A stretch of 64,000 nucleotides of DNA, taken from positions 620,001 to 684,000 of the forward strand of contig CAWJNV010000001.1 of NCBI GenBank assembly GCA_963844325.1, written 5' to 3'. The notes under the pieces were generated by a model. It had not been told where the DNA came from. It saw nothing but the letters and a program-made list of their open reading frames with translations, and did no database searches. The position numbers were made by a program, and so were the translations under genes. Of the stretch, positions 46,806-55,768 are shown piece after piece. The first letter of the stretch is position 1. Each line of letters begins with the position of its first letter. This DNA is from CADCTQ01 sp963844325. GTDB lineage: Bacteria; Bacteroidota; Bacteroidia; Cytophagales; 172606-1.

Positions 46806-49800
46806 ATGCAAACATCAGTCACCCATCCGGGCGGTTTTACGGCCGGCCGGCACTTGCTGCGCCTGCTGCTGCTGGCCGCCCTGCTGCTGCCGGCTACCCG
46901 CCTGCGGGCCCAGGACTACTACCAGACCCTGCAACAGGAACTCCAGACGGAGCACAACCTGCCCGCGGGCGAATTTTTCTTCGGCACCACCGAGGCCGGG
47001 GCCCTCTCCAAGTTCTACATGGAAGGCTACGAATACTTCCCGCCGGCCGACAACCTGAGCACCATCGACGTGACCGGGATGCCGTTTGCCAAAGCCCTGC
47101 GGGCCACCTCGTCGGGCACCAAGTCGTACGACTGGAGCCTCAACGTGAAGGCCAAACTCGCCAAAGCCCTGCGGCAGGGCGACGTGGTGCTGCTGGTGGT
47201 CTACGTGCGGGCCATTGACTCCCGCGACGAACGGGGCCTGGTGTCGGCCCGCACCCTCATCGGCGATTCCGACTACCACCGCTATTCGTCGGCCACCGGG
47301 CCGCAGTGGCGGAAACAGTACTTCCCGACGGTGGTGAACGCCGACATTCCGGCCGACTCCGACAAGGTGCTGCAATTTTTCCTCGGCGACCGGCGGCAGA
47401 CGATGGACATCGGCGGCCTGGCCCTGCTCAACTACGGCACCAGCGTCACCGTGGACCAACTGCCCAAGACCGTGATCGACTACAACTACGAAGGCCGCGA
47501 CCCCGGCGCCCCCTGGCGGGCCGCCGCCGACGCCCGCATCGAGCAGGTCCGCAAGCGCAACCTAAAGGTGGTGGTGCAGGACTCGGCCGGCAACGTGCTG
47601 AGCGACGCCCGGGTGGAAGTGCACATGAAAAAGCACGACTTCAAGTTCGGCACGCTGGTGCACAACAACGAACTCCTCACCAACGCCCAGTACCGCGAAA
47701 CGTTCCTCAAAAACTTCAACTGGGGCGACCTCAACTCCAAGTACAACATCTACGACGACGCCTCCGTGCTCGCGCAGACCGACCAGGCCGTGAACCTGCT
47801 CCGCCAGCACGGCGTGAAGGTGCGCATGAATACGCTGGTGTACCCGCAGTTCATCAACACCAACGGCGTAGACACCCCCGAGGAGGCCCAGGCCCTGCTC
47901 AACACGCACGTCAACTACGTGAAAAACGTGGCCGGCCACTTCAAAGGCCGCATCGAATCGCACAACGTGCTCAACGAGGCCGGCCCCTACCCCGGCCTCG
48001 ACAACGCGTTGCAACGCGTGCTGCCCGGTAGAGGGCGGCCCAGCGCCGAGTTCTTCAAGGCCGCCCACCAGGCCGATCCGGAAGCCGTTCTCGAAGAAAA
48101 CGGCTTCCGGATGGAAGGCGCCGACTACGAACGCAGCAAAACCCTCGACTCGGCCATGCTGGCCTGGGGCGCCCCCCTGCACGCCCTGGGCGAAGAGTGG
48201 CACATGGGCGTGGCGGGCCTCATCCCGCCGGCCACCCTGATCAGCCAGATCGACAAAGTGTACGCCGACTTCGGGCTGCCCATCCGGGCCACCGAGTACG
48301 ACATCGACGCCGACATCAACGACCCCGTGCAGGCGGCCGTGCAGGCCGACTACACCCGCGACTTCTACACCGCCTTGTTCAGCCACCCGGCCGTGGACGG
48401 CATCAACGCCTGGGGCTTCTGGGAACCCACCATGTGGAACACCGGCGCCAACGGCTCCGACAACCGGCGGGCCAAAGCCTGGTACACCAACAACTGGGAA
48501 ATTACGCCCGTGGGCCAGGCCTACCGCGACGTGGTGTTCGGCAAGTACTGGACGAACGCCGAAGGCACCACCAACCCGCAGGGCGAATACCTGGTGCGGG
48601 CCTTCAAGGGAACCCACGAAATCGTAGCCACCCTGGGCCTGGTGCAGAGCCGGGTGACGGCCAGCTTCGTCAACGACACCACCCTCGTGATCCGCCTCGT
48701 GCCCGACCGGCAGGCCCCCACGCAGCCCCAGAACCTGAAGGCAACGCACACGGCCACCACGGCCACGCTCACCTGGGACGCCTCCACCGACAACGTGAAG
48801 GTGATCGGCTACGACGTGTACCAGGGCCCCGCGAAAGTGAACGCCGAAGCCGTAACGGCCATCACCTACAAAGTCACCGGCCTCGACCCGGCCACGTTGT
48901 ACGCGTTTACGGTCGTTGCCAGAGACACCGCCGGCAACCGGTCGCCGGCCAGCGCCGCCATTGCACTGACCACCGATTCGGTGAAACTCGCCCTCACCTC
49001 CATCTGCTCGGTAAACCCGCTGCAAACCCGCCGCTGGGAAGTGCGCAGCACGTTCGACGTGCCCGTCACCTTCCGCTGGGCGGTGAACGGCACGCTGCTG
49101 GCCGGCACGGGCACCGTGGAGCCCAACGGCATTGCCTATTTCGAAGCCCCCAACCAGGGCGGCGCCAACCGCACCGAGATCACCTGGCAACACACCGACG
49201 GCACGATCAAACGAGCCGTCAAAGACGCCAGCCTCTTGTACTGCCCGACCACAATTGTGCTCGAAGACGACAACTACAACAAAACCATTGTCTATAACTA
49301 CAAGCGCGTCAGCCGGTTCGTGAGTGAGTTCCGGGTGCACAGCGCCTTCCACGCGTTCGAGGACATTCACTACTACACCTCGCCCGACAACGTGAACTGG
49401 ACCCAAATCCAGGTGTCGCGCATCGGGGTGGTGCAGGACGTGGGCGGCGGCTGGGGCTTCGCTAAATTCGCCTCGCCGGCGCTGCCGGTCGGGACCAACT
49501 ACCTGAAAATCGAGGTGGTGAACGTGGAAGTAGACTGGGCCACGATCCTGGACCGGATTTCGATTGAGTACGACGGCACGCCGGCCACCACCTGCGCCGA
49601 CTGCATTGAGGTGCTCGACCCGCTCGACGACTGGACCAAGGCGTACAGCCACACCAACTGGTACTTTGCCAGTGACCCCCGCGACCCCTCGCTGGCCGTG
49701 CGGGGCAGCCTGGGCGCCGAAAACATCGTGTACAACTACCCGGGCACCAGAAACTTCGCGGCCACGCTCATTTACCACACCACGTTCCCCGTTACGGTGA

Positions 49801-51011
49801 CCCTCTCGGGCTCGGCCGACAATGCGGCCTACACCAGCATCCCCTACAACACCCAGGCCACCGACGTGGGCGGCGGCTGGTACCGGATCGTGTACACGCC
49901 CCAGGACACGCTGGGCGCGGGCGTCAACTTCCTCAAGCTCGAAATCGCCGGGGGCACGCAGGGGTGGACGCCGATGGTGTCGCAGGTGAACATCCAGTAC
50001 CGGGCCAACCCCTGCCGCGACTGCGTGGCCGCCTCCGACAGCCTCAACGACTGGAACAAGACCTACGCCCGCACCGGCGGCTGGTACCTGGCCCAGGACG
50101 CCAATGCCGGTTCCAACTTCGCCGACGACCCCTCGCGGGCCGTGCGCGGTGCCGCCGATACGCAAAGCATCACCTACCGCTACGCCCGCATCCAGGACTT
50201 CGACGCGGCCGTGCTGTCCCACGCCACGTTCCCGGCCACGACCAAGTTCTACACCTCGCCCGACAACGTGACCTACGCCGAAATTCCGGTGGCCCATTCG
50301 AGCCGCGAGACGGGCGGCGGCTGGTTCCGGCTGGTGTACCAGCCCACGGCAAACGTGCCGGCGGGAACCCACTACCTGAAGGTGGAAATTTCGGGCGGCT
50401 CCCAGGCCTGGACCCCGCAGCTTTCGCAAATCAACGTGCTCTACCGACCGGTGGCACCCGTGAAGGCCCTGACGCTGACGGCGGTGTGTTCGAGCCGTCC
50501 CAACCGGACCCGCAACTGGCAGGTGACCAACCCCAACGCCAGGGCCATTGCCGTAAGCTGGTCGCTGGCGGGCACCACGCAAAAGGGCACCCTGCTGGCG
50601 GCCCCCGGCGACAACTTCTTCGCCACGGCCACGACCAAGGGCACCAACACGGCCACCATCACCTGGGCCGACGAGTACGGAGTAGGTCAATCGAGGAGTG
50701 CCGTTTCCACCAAGGACGAATGCACGGCCCGGCAATCGTTTGACGTAGCCGCCGAGGGTGGCCTGCGCGTCTACCCCAACCCGGCCCGCGGTGCATTTAC
50801 GGTAGTGCTCCCGGCAACTGCCGCCGGACCGGTGCAGGTGCAGGTTACCGACCTGAAGGGCCGGCTCTTTACCCGGGTGTCAGCAACCGTACGGGAAGGC
50901 GACCAGTCCATCCGGCTCACCACGGAGCAACTGCCCGCGGGCCTCTACCTGATCCGGGTGGTACCGGCGGACGGTGCCCGGCAGGTGCGGAAGCTGGAGG
51001 TGATCAAGTAG
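46806..51011 (+). CDS. secreted GH10-type endo-1,4-beta-xylanase with repeated binding-like modules and T9SS tail
   Basis: 1401 residues from the ATG at 46806. Signal peptide (LLRLLLLAALLLPATRLRAQ); N-terminal carbohydrate-binding-like domain (to about 250); GH10 barrel (about 270-600) with likely acid/base E391 in SHNVLNEAGPY and nucleophile E497 in IRATEYDID, plus VDGINAWGFWEPTMWN; fibronectin III (about 637-725); then two copies of an 85-residue module (near 730-810 and 1220-1310) flanking three copies of a 110-145-residue beta-sandwich module (about 816-1218); and a T9SS domain (LRVYPNPARGAFTVVLPA). In GH10 the usual acid/base motif is WDVVNE; here it is HNVLNE. It would cut xylan-like chains for the SusC/SusD importer. 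Confidence 0.87.
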   Translation: MQTSVTHPGGFTAGRHLLRLLLLAALLLPATRLRAQDYYQTLQQELQTEHNLPAGEFFFGTTEAGALSKFYMEGYEYFPPADNLSTIDVTGMPFAKALRATSSGTKSYDWSLNVKAKLAKALRQGDVVLLVVYVRAIDSRDERGLVSARTLIGDSDYHRYSSATGPQWRKQYFPTVVNADIPADSDKVLQFFLGDRRQTMDIGGLALLNYGTSVTVDQLPKTVIDYNYEGRDPGAPWRAAADARIEQVRKRNLKVVVQDSAGNVLSDARVEVHMKKHDFKFGTLVHNNELLTNAQYRETFLKNFNWGDLNSKYNIYDDASVLAQTDQAVNLLRQHGVKVRMNTLVYPQFINTNGVDTPEEAQALLNTHVNYVKNVAGHFKGRIESHNVLNEAGPYPGLDNALQRVLPGRGRPSAEFFKAAHQADPEAVLEENGFRMEGADYERSKTLDSAMLAWGAPLHALGEEWHMGVAGLIPPATLISQIDKVYADFGLPIRATEYDIDADINDPVQAAVQADYTRDFYTALFSHPAVDGINAWGFWEPTMWNTGANGSDNRRAKAWYTNNWEITPVGQAYRDVVFGKYWTNAEGTTNPQGEYLVRAFKGTHEIVATLGLVQSRVTASFVNDTTLVIRLVPDRQAPTQPQNLKATHTATTATLTWDASTDNVKVIGYDVYQGPAKVNAEAVTAITYKVTGLDPATLYAFTVVARDTAGNRSPASAAIALTTDSVKLALTSICSVNPLQTRRWEVRSTFDVPVTFRWAVNGTLLAGTGTVEPNGIAYFEAPNQGGANRTEITWQHTDGTIKRAVKDASLLYCPTTIVLEDDNYNKTIVYNYKRVSRFVSEFRVHSAFHAFEDIHYYTSPDNVNWTQIQVSRIGVVQDVGGGWGFAKFASPALPVGTNYLKIEVVNVEVDWATILDRISIEYDGTPATTCADCIEVLDPLDDWTKAYSHTNWYFASDPRDPSLAVRGSLGAENIVYNYPGTRNFAATLIYHTTFPVTVTLSGSADNAAYTSIPYNTQATDVGGGWYRIVYTPQDTLGAGVNFLKLEIAGGTQGWTPMVSQVNIQYRANPCRDCVAASDSLNDWNKTYARTGGWYLAQDANAGSNFADDPSRAVRGAADTQSITYRYARIQDFDAAVLSHATFPATTKFYTSPDNVTYAEIPVAHSSRETGGGWFRLVYQPTANVPAGTHYLKVEISGGSQAWTPQLSQINVLYRPVAPVKALTLTAVCSSRPNRTRNWQVTNPNARAIAVSWSLAGTTQKGTLLAAPGDNFFATATTKGTNTATITWADEYGVGQSRSAVSTKDECTARQSFDVAAEGGLRVYPNPARGAFTVVLPATAAGPVQVQVTDLKGRLFTRVSATVREGDQSIRLTTEQLPAGLYLIRVVPADGARQVRKLEVIK
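49252..50460 (+). repeat. three tandem copies of an unassigned beta-sandwich module
   Basis: Copies at about 49252-49590, 49591-50020 and 50021-50460 share a pattern of FxAxLIYHTTFPVTV, S-x-DN-x-x-Y, GGGWYR, YLKxEIxGG and WTP. A fourth copy is in the preceding gene at about 45130-45545. Copies 2 and 3 begin with a Cys-x-x-Cys (CADC and CRDC). Confidence 0.75.
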
Positions 51012-51108
51012 TTCTTACCCATCCTTCACCCGGACCAGGCGCAGAAAAAGCTGGTGCGCAAGGTAATGGTGGTCAGGTAACCGCACGGCCCGTAATCATA
51101 CGTACGGC

Positions 51109-51142
51109 CGGGAGAAGCAGGGGGAAACTCCTGCTTCTCCCG
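51109..51142 (+). terminator. hairpin after the endoxylanase gene
   Basis: Perfect 13-base arms CGGGAGAAGCAGG and CCTGCTTCTCCCG around loop GGGAAACT, about 100 bases after the endoxylanase stop. There is no T-run, but stem strength makes it a candidate transcript end. Confidence 0.6.
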
Positions 51143-51339
51143 TCTGCGCCAGCCACGCCGCCCCGCAGGTGCCGGAGAGTTTATACAACATCCTTTTTTC
51201 TTCTTGGCAATGAATAGGTTAGCTACAAGAACCACTCCCGGCCCCTCCTCCATTAAGGCTACGATCAGGACACATCTAGAGGCGTTTATCATACAGGCGT
51301 TTCAAAGCCTTGAGTGGAGGATGGGCTTACGGCAGTGGA

Positions 51340-51405
51340 CTTGGTATCGTATCCCCGTGGGGCCGGGTTTGAGAACCCCACCCCACGGGGATACGATACC
51401 AAGTT
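51340..51405. repeat. perfect 24-base-arm hairpin
   Basis: Arms 51340-51363 and 51382-51405 are exact complements over 24 bases (centre TATCGTATCCCCGTGGGG), and the loop can itself pair (GGGTT-TGAG-AACCC). It lies 46 bases past the ABC ATPase stop on the minus strand. A perfect long arm suggests either a bidirectional end-of-transcript structure or a small mobile-element relic. Confidence 0.7.
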
Positions 51406-51450
51406 CACTTCGGCTGGCAAGCGATACGCGGCCGGGCCGCCCGGTGGCCG

Positions 51451-52173
51451 TTACTTGCCGCCTTCCATCCGGAGCAGGATCTCGTACTTGATGTCGAGGA
51501 ATTCCTTCTGGTAGCGGATGTCGGGGTCGCGGGGTTTGGGGAAGGGCATGGGCAGGTCGGCGACGAAAGTGTTGTCTTTGACCACCACCACCCGGTCGGA
51601 TAAAAAAATGGCCTCTTCAATGTAGTGCGTGACGAAGATGACCGTCTTGCGCGATTCTTTGAGAATGTTCAGCAGCCATTCGTGCATCTTGTCGCGGGTG
51701 TGGTGGTCGAGGGCGGCGTAGGGCTCGTCGGCCAGGATGATCTCCGAATCGGCGGCGAACGTGCGGGCCAGGGCCACCCGCTGCACCTGCCCCCCCGACA
51801 ACTGGGTGGGGTATTTGTGCCGGGCTTCCGTCAGTTCGATCCGCGCCAGCAGGTCGGCCACTTTTTTTTCTCTGGCTTTCCCCGACAGGTTTCCCAGGCC
51901 AAAGGCAATGTTCTGCGCCACGGTCATCCAGGGAAACAGCGAGTGGCTCTGAAAAATGTAGCCGATGCGGGCGGGTACGGTTACTTTGCCCTGGTAGGGG
52001 ATAAAATTGGCCAGGGCGTTGAGAAAAGAACTTTTTCCGGTTCCCGACTTCCCGACGATGGATACGAATTCGCCCTTTTTGCAGGCAAAGTTGATCTCTT
52101 TGAGCACGTAGCAGTCGTCGTACGCCACGGTGAGCCCCTCCGTCCTGATGTAGCTTTCCGGGTGGTCGGTCAT
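51451..52173 (-). CDS. ABC transporter ATP-binding protein (SsuB/TauB type)
   Basis: 240 residues with Walker A GKSGTGKSSFLNALA, Q-loop FQSHSLFPWMTVAQN, signature LSGGQVQRVALARTFA, Walker B ILADEPYAALD and H-loop VIFVTHYIEEAI. It belongs to the nitrate/sulfonate/taurine import group. It follows the permease with a 10-base gap; the matching binding protein is on the other strand at 57650. Substrate not defined. Confidence 0.93.
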   Translation of the reverse strand: MTDHPESYIRTEGLTVAYDDCYVLKEINFACKKGEFVSIVGKSGTGKSSFLNALANFIPYQGKVTVPARIGYIFQSHSLFPWMTVAQNIAFGLGNLSGKAREKKVADLLARIELTEARHKYPTQLSGGQVQRVALARTFAADSEIILADEPYAALDHHTRDKMHEWLLNILKESRKTVIFVTHYIEEAIFLSDRVVVVKDNTFVADLPMPFPKPRDPDIRYQKEFLDIKYEILLRMEGGK

Positions 52174-52183
52174 AAAAGCGGGA

Positions 52184-52975
52184 TTATAAATACTTTACCC
52201 ACGGGAACAGGGTTCTTACCAGCCACGTGAACAACGCGTCGGCCAGCGCGCCGGCCAGCGCCAGCACCAGCAGGGCGGCCATCATGGTGTCGATGCGGTA
52301 GGCCAGGTGAGACACGGAAATGCGGTAGCCCAGCCCCTGCGAAGCCCCCGCAATTTCGGAAACGTACACCATCACGAACGCCACGGGCAGGGCCGTGCGC
52401 AGGCCCGCAATGATGGAGGGAAGCGCGGCCGGGAACAACACCGCATAGAAGATGTGCGTGCGGGAGGTGGTCAGCAGGCTGGCGCTGCGCAGGTAGTTTT
52501 TGGGAATGCCCACCGCCCCCAGGTGGGTGTTGATCCAGACGGGGAAGAAGACGGCGAAAGCAATGGCGAAGATTTTGGCGGCGTCGTCGATGCCCAGCCA
52601 CACGATGATGAGGGGAATGATGGCGACCGGCGGCAGGGGCCGGAAAATCTGGAGCAGGGGCACCACCGACAGTTCCACGTTGCGGATGCGCCCCGTGAGC
52701 AACCCCGTGACGATGCCCAGCCCCGACCCGATCACGAAGCCCAGCAGCACCCGCCAGTAGCTCGCCCCGATGTCGCTCCACAGCGTGCCCGACTCCGTCC
52801 AGGCCCCCAGCGCCAGCCACACGTCGGTAGGCGGCGGGAAAAGCCGGGAGTTGACCATGCCGTTGGAGGAAACCAGTTGCCAGGCGCCCAGGAACAAGGC
52901 AACCGGCACCGCTTGCCGGACCAGGCGGAAGCCCGCACTTTTTGCCTTACGCGTCTTTTGGTCCGTTGCCCTCAT
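52184..52975 (-). CDS. ABC transporter permease (SsuC/TauC type)
   Basis: 263 residues with six predicted membrane helices and the cytoplasmic coupling loop (IPKNYLRSASLLTTSRTHIF, then PAALPSIIAGLRTALPVAFV) that contacts the ATPase. N-terminal FRPLPPVAIIPLIIVWLGID is typical of the BPD_transp_1 sulfonate/nitrate group. It starts 51 bases after the TIR gene and is probably co-transcribed with it. Confidence 0.93.
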   Translation of the reverse strand: MRATDQKTRKAKSAGFRLVRQAVPVALFLGAWQLVSSNGMVNSRLFPPPTDVWLALGAWTESGTLWSDIGASYWRVLLGFVIGSGLGIVTGLLTGRIRNVELSVVPLLQIFRPLPPVAIIPLIIVWLGIDDAAKIFAIAFAVFFPVWINTHLGAVGIPKNYLRSASLLTTSRTHIFYAVLFPAALPSIIAGLRTALPVAFVMVYVSEIAGASQGLGYRISVSHLAYRIDTMMAALLVLALAGALADALFTWLVRTLFPWVKYL

Positions 52976-53026
52976 GGTTCCTGTGCCGGTTTGTTGCCTG
53001 GGTGTAGCGTACTGATCCTGGATGCC

Positions 53027-55768
53027 TCAGCAATCACTGTTCATTTTTCTGATATAATGCTCGTAAAGTTTGAAGTACCTGGCGTCGTAGCGGAATTCGA
53101 AATTAATGACTTCCAGGTAATCTCTGCATTTCTCGGTCTCCATATTCAGAAATTTAGCAATTTTAATCACTTCATCCTCCCGGTCTATGTCGTTCTGCAT
53201 ATTCTTATTCAGTTCGGCAATCGAATCTTTGATGGCAGTCAGGAAACTTTCAAAAGCGTAAGACCGGAACCACGTGTCAATCATGTTGGTTCGCAGCATG
53301 ATATCGTAAGACAGGTAAGGCAAGTCCTCCATTCCATGAAAATCCAACAGGTTTATCTGTTTCACGTAGTAATCTTTTGATTTGGTAAAATATTCATCAA
53401 TCCATCCCATCTGGGGCTGCCACCCAAGTACCAGTAAAACCTCTTCCCTTCTTGATGGTTCATCATTTTTCAGAATGTGTTTAATCCTGGCCTTCAGTGC
53501 CTTCCAATCCCCGAAATCCACGGGTTCATGGGTAATAATTTTCGAATCTCGGAAATATTTTTCGTGGTAGCGCCGCGCTACAGTGTTGGGCGTATATAAA
53601 ATTCTTATTTTATCAATCGTACGTTCCGCCCCAATCTCTTTCTTCAATTCATTCAATATTGAAAGCACTTTTCCCGTCTCCGGCTTTTTGCCCTGCGTGG
53701 TAGCTGATTTACCATTCTGCGTGTCATTTGATTTACTATCTTCCGGTTTACTGGCACTGGCATTGATTAACTTGCAGAATACGTCATAAGTCTTTTCATT
53801 CCCGGTAATAAACCTGAAATCACATCCGCCTTCCACTGTGTACATAATGCTTGCGATCTTCGTCAGCACGTCCTTGTTCTTGCCTTTTTCGTGCTCTTGC
53901 TCATAGACCTCCCCGGGCACAATTACGCAATCCAGCTTGTTGTCATGCACCATTCCCACCACATCTTTAGCCGTGTACAGCTTCGCGTTGCTGATTTCAT
54001 CATAAAAGACAAACTCCAGTGATTCCTGAAATTCGTTCTTCATCTTAATTATTGTATCCTTTGATATATACCCCAGAATCGAATCAAAATCACCACCTTT
54101 TAATTTTATTCCTTTCTCACCTTCTTCATCCAGCACCAGCAGTTTCTTGTTTTCGTCCTGATCATAGTACAATTTTACTTTTGCCTTTTTCCGGACGCTT
54201 AATTCTTTTAAAATACCTTCCAGGCATTTATAATTTTCCTGATCCTCAAATGCCTTTTCAAAAAAATATCCATTCTTCACCTTCTGATTTTTATTCACTT
54301 CCTGGCTGATCAGAATGAGCCCTTGAATGTCGATCAAAATACTCTTCCAACCCTTCATCTTTTCCAGAATTTTATGGTATTGGGCCGGGTTAACCTCCCC
54401 AACTACGCAATACAGTACCGGAAACCCTTTCTTTAGCTTGTCGTCCAGCACTTTGTATTTCTTCTGCAAGTCTGGGTCTTTTGCTGCCTGGCCGGGTGCA
54501 TGAATACCCTCTTTACCCTTTTCAACTGTAGATTTTACAACATTTTTAGCATCCCTCCGATCATCGGCAAAATCATCAATCAGCCCTGCCAACTCCTTTA
54601 TTTTCTTATCCAGGTAGGATATCAGGTTGACCGATTCCTTCATCTCCCTGGCTATATGCTCAACGGATGCCTTGGAAATGGTAGTGATGAATTTATTAAT
54701 GCAGCTTTCGAAGTGTTTACGTGGCAGGTCCTCGATCTTGAAAATCGGGGTCGTTGTTGCGTAGCTGCCTTCTACCGTATTCTCTACAAATATAATACCC
54801 GTTTCTTTCGCTGCATTTGGCAGTTTATAAATTGTCAATTTATCGTAGCCCTCTTTTAACAATTTCGCAATATTGTCGTAAAGGTCCTTGCAAGTACTCA
54901 ATGCAATAAAATTGGGCAACCAGTCTTGTAACTTATCCCGCAGGGCTGCACTCAGGTCATTTGGATTTAATTTGCAGGCTTTTATATAAGTAGGAATAGT
55001 CAGTATCTGTTTCTTGTTATTTGCCCTCGAGTAAAAATACGGGCCTGTCTTGAATTCATGCTTGTACTGCACGGCTTGCTTTGTATTTATATTCCCAGCC
55101 GTGTCACTGCTGATTCCCGTATTCTTACCTCCTGTCATATCCTCTTTTATGCCAACCATTTCCTCTTTTTCAAAAAAAGTAACGTCGGCGCCGGTAATCC
55201 CGCCGTCGTCCATTATTTTCCGGATCACCGGGGCCGACCAGATGCAGCAGCCCGCCCCTACTTTCATGGCTACGTCTAATTGCTTTTTGGGTTTGTTGAG
55301 AAACTCCATCAGCCGGAAGTACCGCCGCTCCATGTACGTCCCGCTGTCGGCGCCAATTCTTTTGAGCAACTCGGCAAAGTTTACTTCCCGGTAATAGTCG
55401 TCCCGCAGGTTTTTATTCAACTGGGTATAATCGGTTCTCCCGATGATGTCGTGGTAGACGATGATTTCCCGGTTGAGCCCATTCTTGCAATGCGTATCGA
55501 AGTAATCAATTTCGTTGTTGATCCATTTTTTGTTGGAAGAGTTGCTGGTCCAGTAAAAGATGAAATGCTGGCTGTTCCGCAGCACTTCGTAGAGGTATTG
55601 ATCCGGATTTTTTCCGTAAGAGCCATCCTCCAGCACATCGTAATAGAACACCTTGGCTCCGTACTGGCGCAACCGGTTGTAAAATTCCTTCACGTATATC
55701 TTATCCTCCCCCGCGCAACTCAGGAATGCGTGGTACTTGAAACCCTGGCCGTTAGCATAGCAAGACAT
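53027..55768 (-). CDS. TIR-domain protein with sensor-like region shared with the adjacent XRE regulator
   Basis: 913 residues from the ATG at 55768. Residues about 9-135 are a TIR domain: KYHAFLSCAGEDK strand, a BB-like loop VLEDGSYGK, and W82/E86 in KKWINNEIDYF, where the Glu fits the NADase catalytic position. Residues 165-200 (VGAGCCIWSAPVIRKIMDDG) and about 585-815 (LDCVIVPGEVY, YTVEGGCDF, RILYTPNTVARRY, VLGWQPQMGW) match the XRE protein at 56277 segment by segment, and the last 100 residues match its helical tail. A roughly 380-residue insert (205-585) with coiled-coil-like helices divides the sensor. The gene is visibly AT-richer than its neighbours, so probably acquired. It heads the permease/ATPase operon. 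NAD cleavage and the ligand are unproven. Confidence 0.82.
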   Translation of the reverse strand: MSCYANGQGFKYHAFLSCAGEDKIYVKEFYNRLRQYGAKVFYYDVLEDGSYGKNPDQYLYEVLRNSQHFIFYWTSNSSNKKWINNEIDYFDTHCKNGLNREIIVYHDIIGRTDYTQLNKNLRDDYYREVNFAELLKRIGADSGTYMERRYFRLMEFLNKPKKQLDVAMKVGAGCCIWSAPVIRKIMDDGGITGADVTFFEKEEMVGIKEDMTGGKNTGISSDTAGNINTKQAVQYKHEFKTGPYFYSRANNKKQILTIPTYIKACKLNPNDLSAALRDKLQDWLPNFIALSTCKDLYDNIAKLLKEGYDKLTIYKLPNAAKETGIIFVENTVEGSYATTTPIFKIEDLPRKHFESCINKFITTISKASVEHIAREMKESVNLISYLDKKIKELAGLIDDFADDRRDAKNVVKSTVEKGKEGIHAPGQAAKDPDLQKKYKVLDDKLKKGFPVLYCVVGEVNPAQYHKILEKMKGWKSILIDIQGLILISQEVNKNQKVKNGYFFEKAFEDQENYKCLEGILKELSVRKKAKVKLYYDQDENKKLLVLDEEGEKGIKLKGGDFDSILGYISKDTIIKMKNEFQESLEFVFYDEISNAKLYTAKDVVGMVHDNKLDCVIVPGEVYEQEHEKGKNKDVLTKIASIMYTVEGGCDFRFITGNEKTYDVFCKLINASASKPEDSKSNDTQNGKSATTQGKKPETGKVLSILNELKKEIGAERTIDKIRILYTPNTVARRYHEKYFRDSKIITHEPVDFGDWKALKARIKHILKNDEPSRREEVLLVLGWQPQMGWIDEYFTKSKDYYVKQINLLDFHGMEDLPYLSYDIMLRTNMIDTWFRSYAFESFLTAIKDSIAELNKNMQNDIDREDEVIKIAKFLNMETEKCRDYLEVINFEFRYDARYFKLYEHYIRKMNSDC

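Larger units (their letters stand above)
51012..51450. other. gene-free convergent region with two strong hairpins
   Basis: No credible gene in these 439 bases between the convergent endoxylanase and ABC ATPase genes. It holds hairpins at 51109-51142 and 51340-51405, described separately. The first lines (51030-51080) resemble a decayed C-terminal coding end (AAGCTGGTGCGCAAGG, GTGGTCAGG), perhaps a remnant of another T9SS domain. Confidence 0.45.

Noticed and set aside
47562..50735. 1057-codon open frame antisense to the GH10 gene (also 39905-42628, 37784-39592, 5022-6107 and 6856-8235)
   Set aside because: Same shadow effect of high third-position GC opposite SusC, SusD, ilvC, leuC and the xylanase. 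No start context, motifs or plausible composition.
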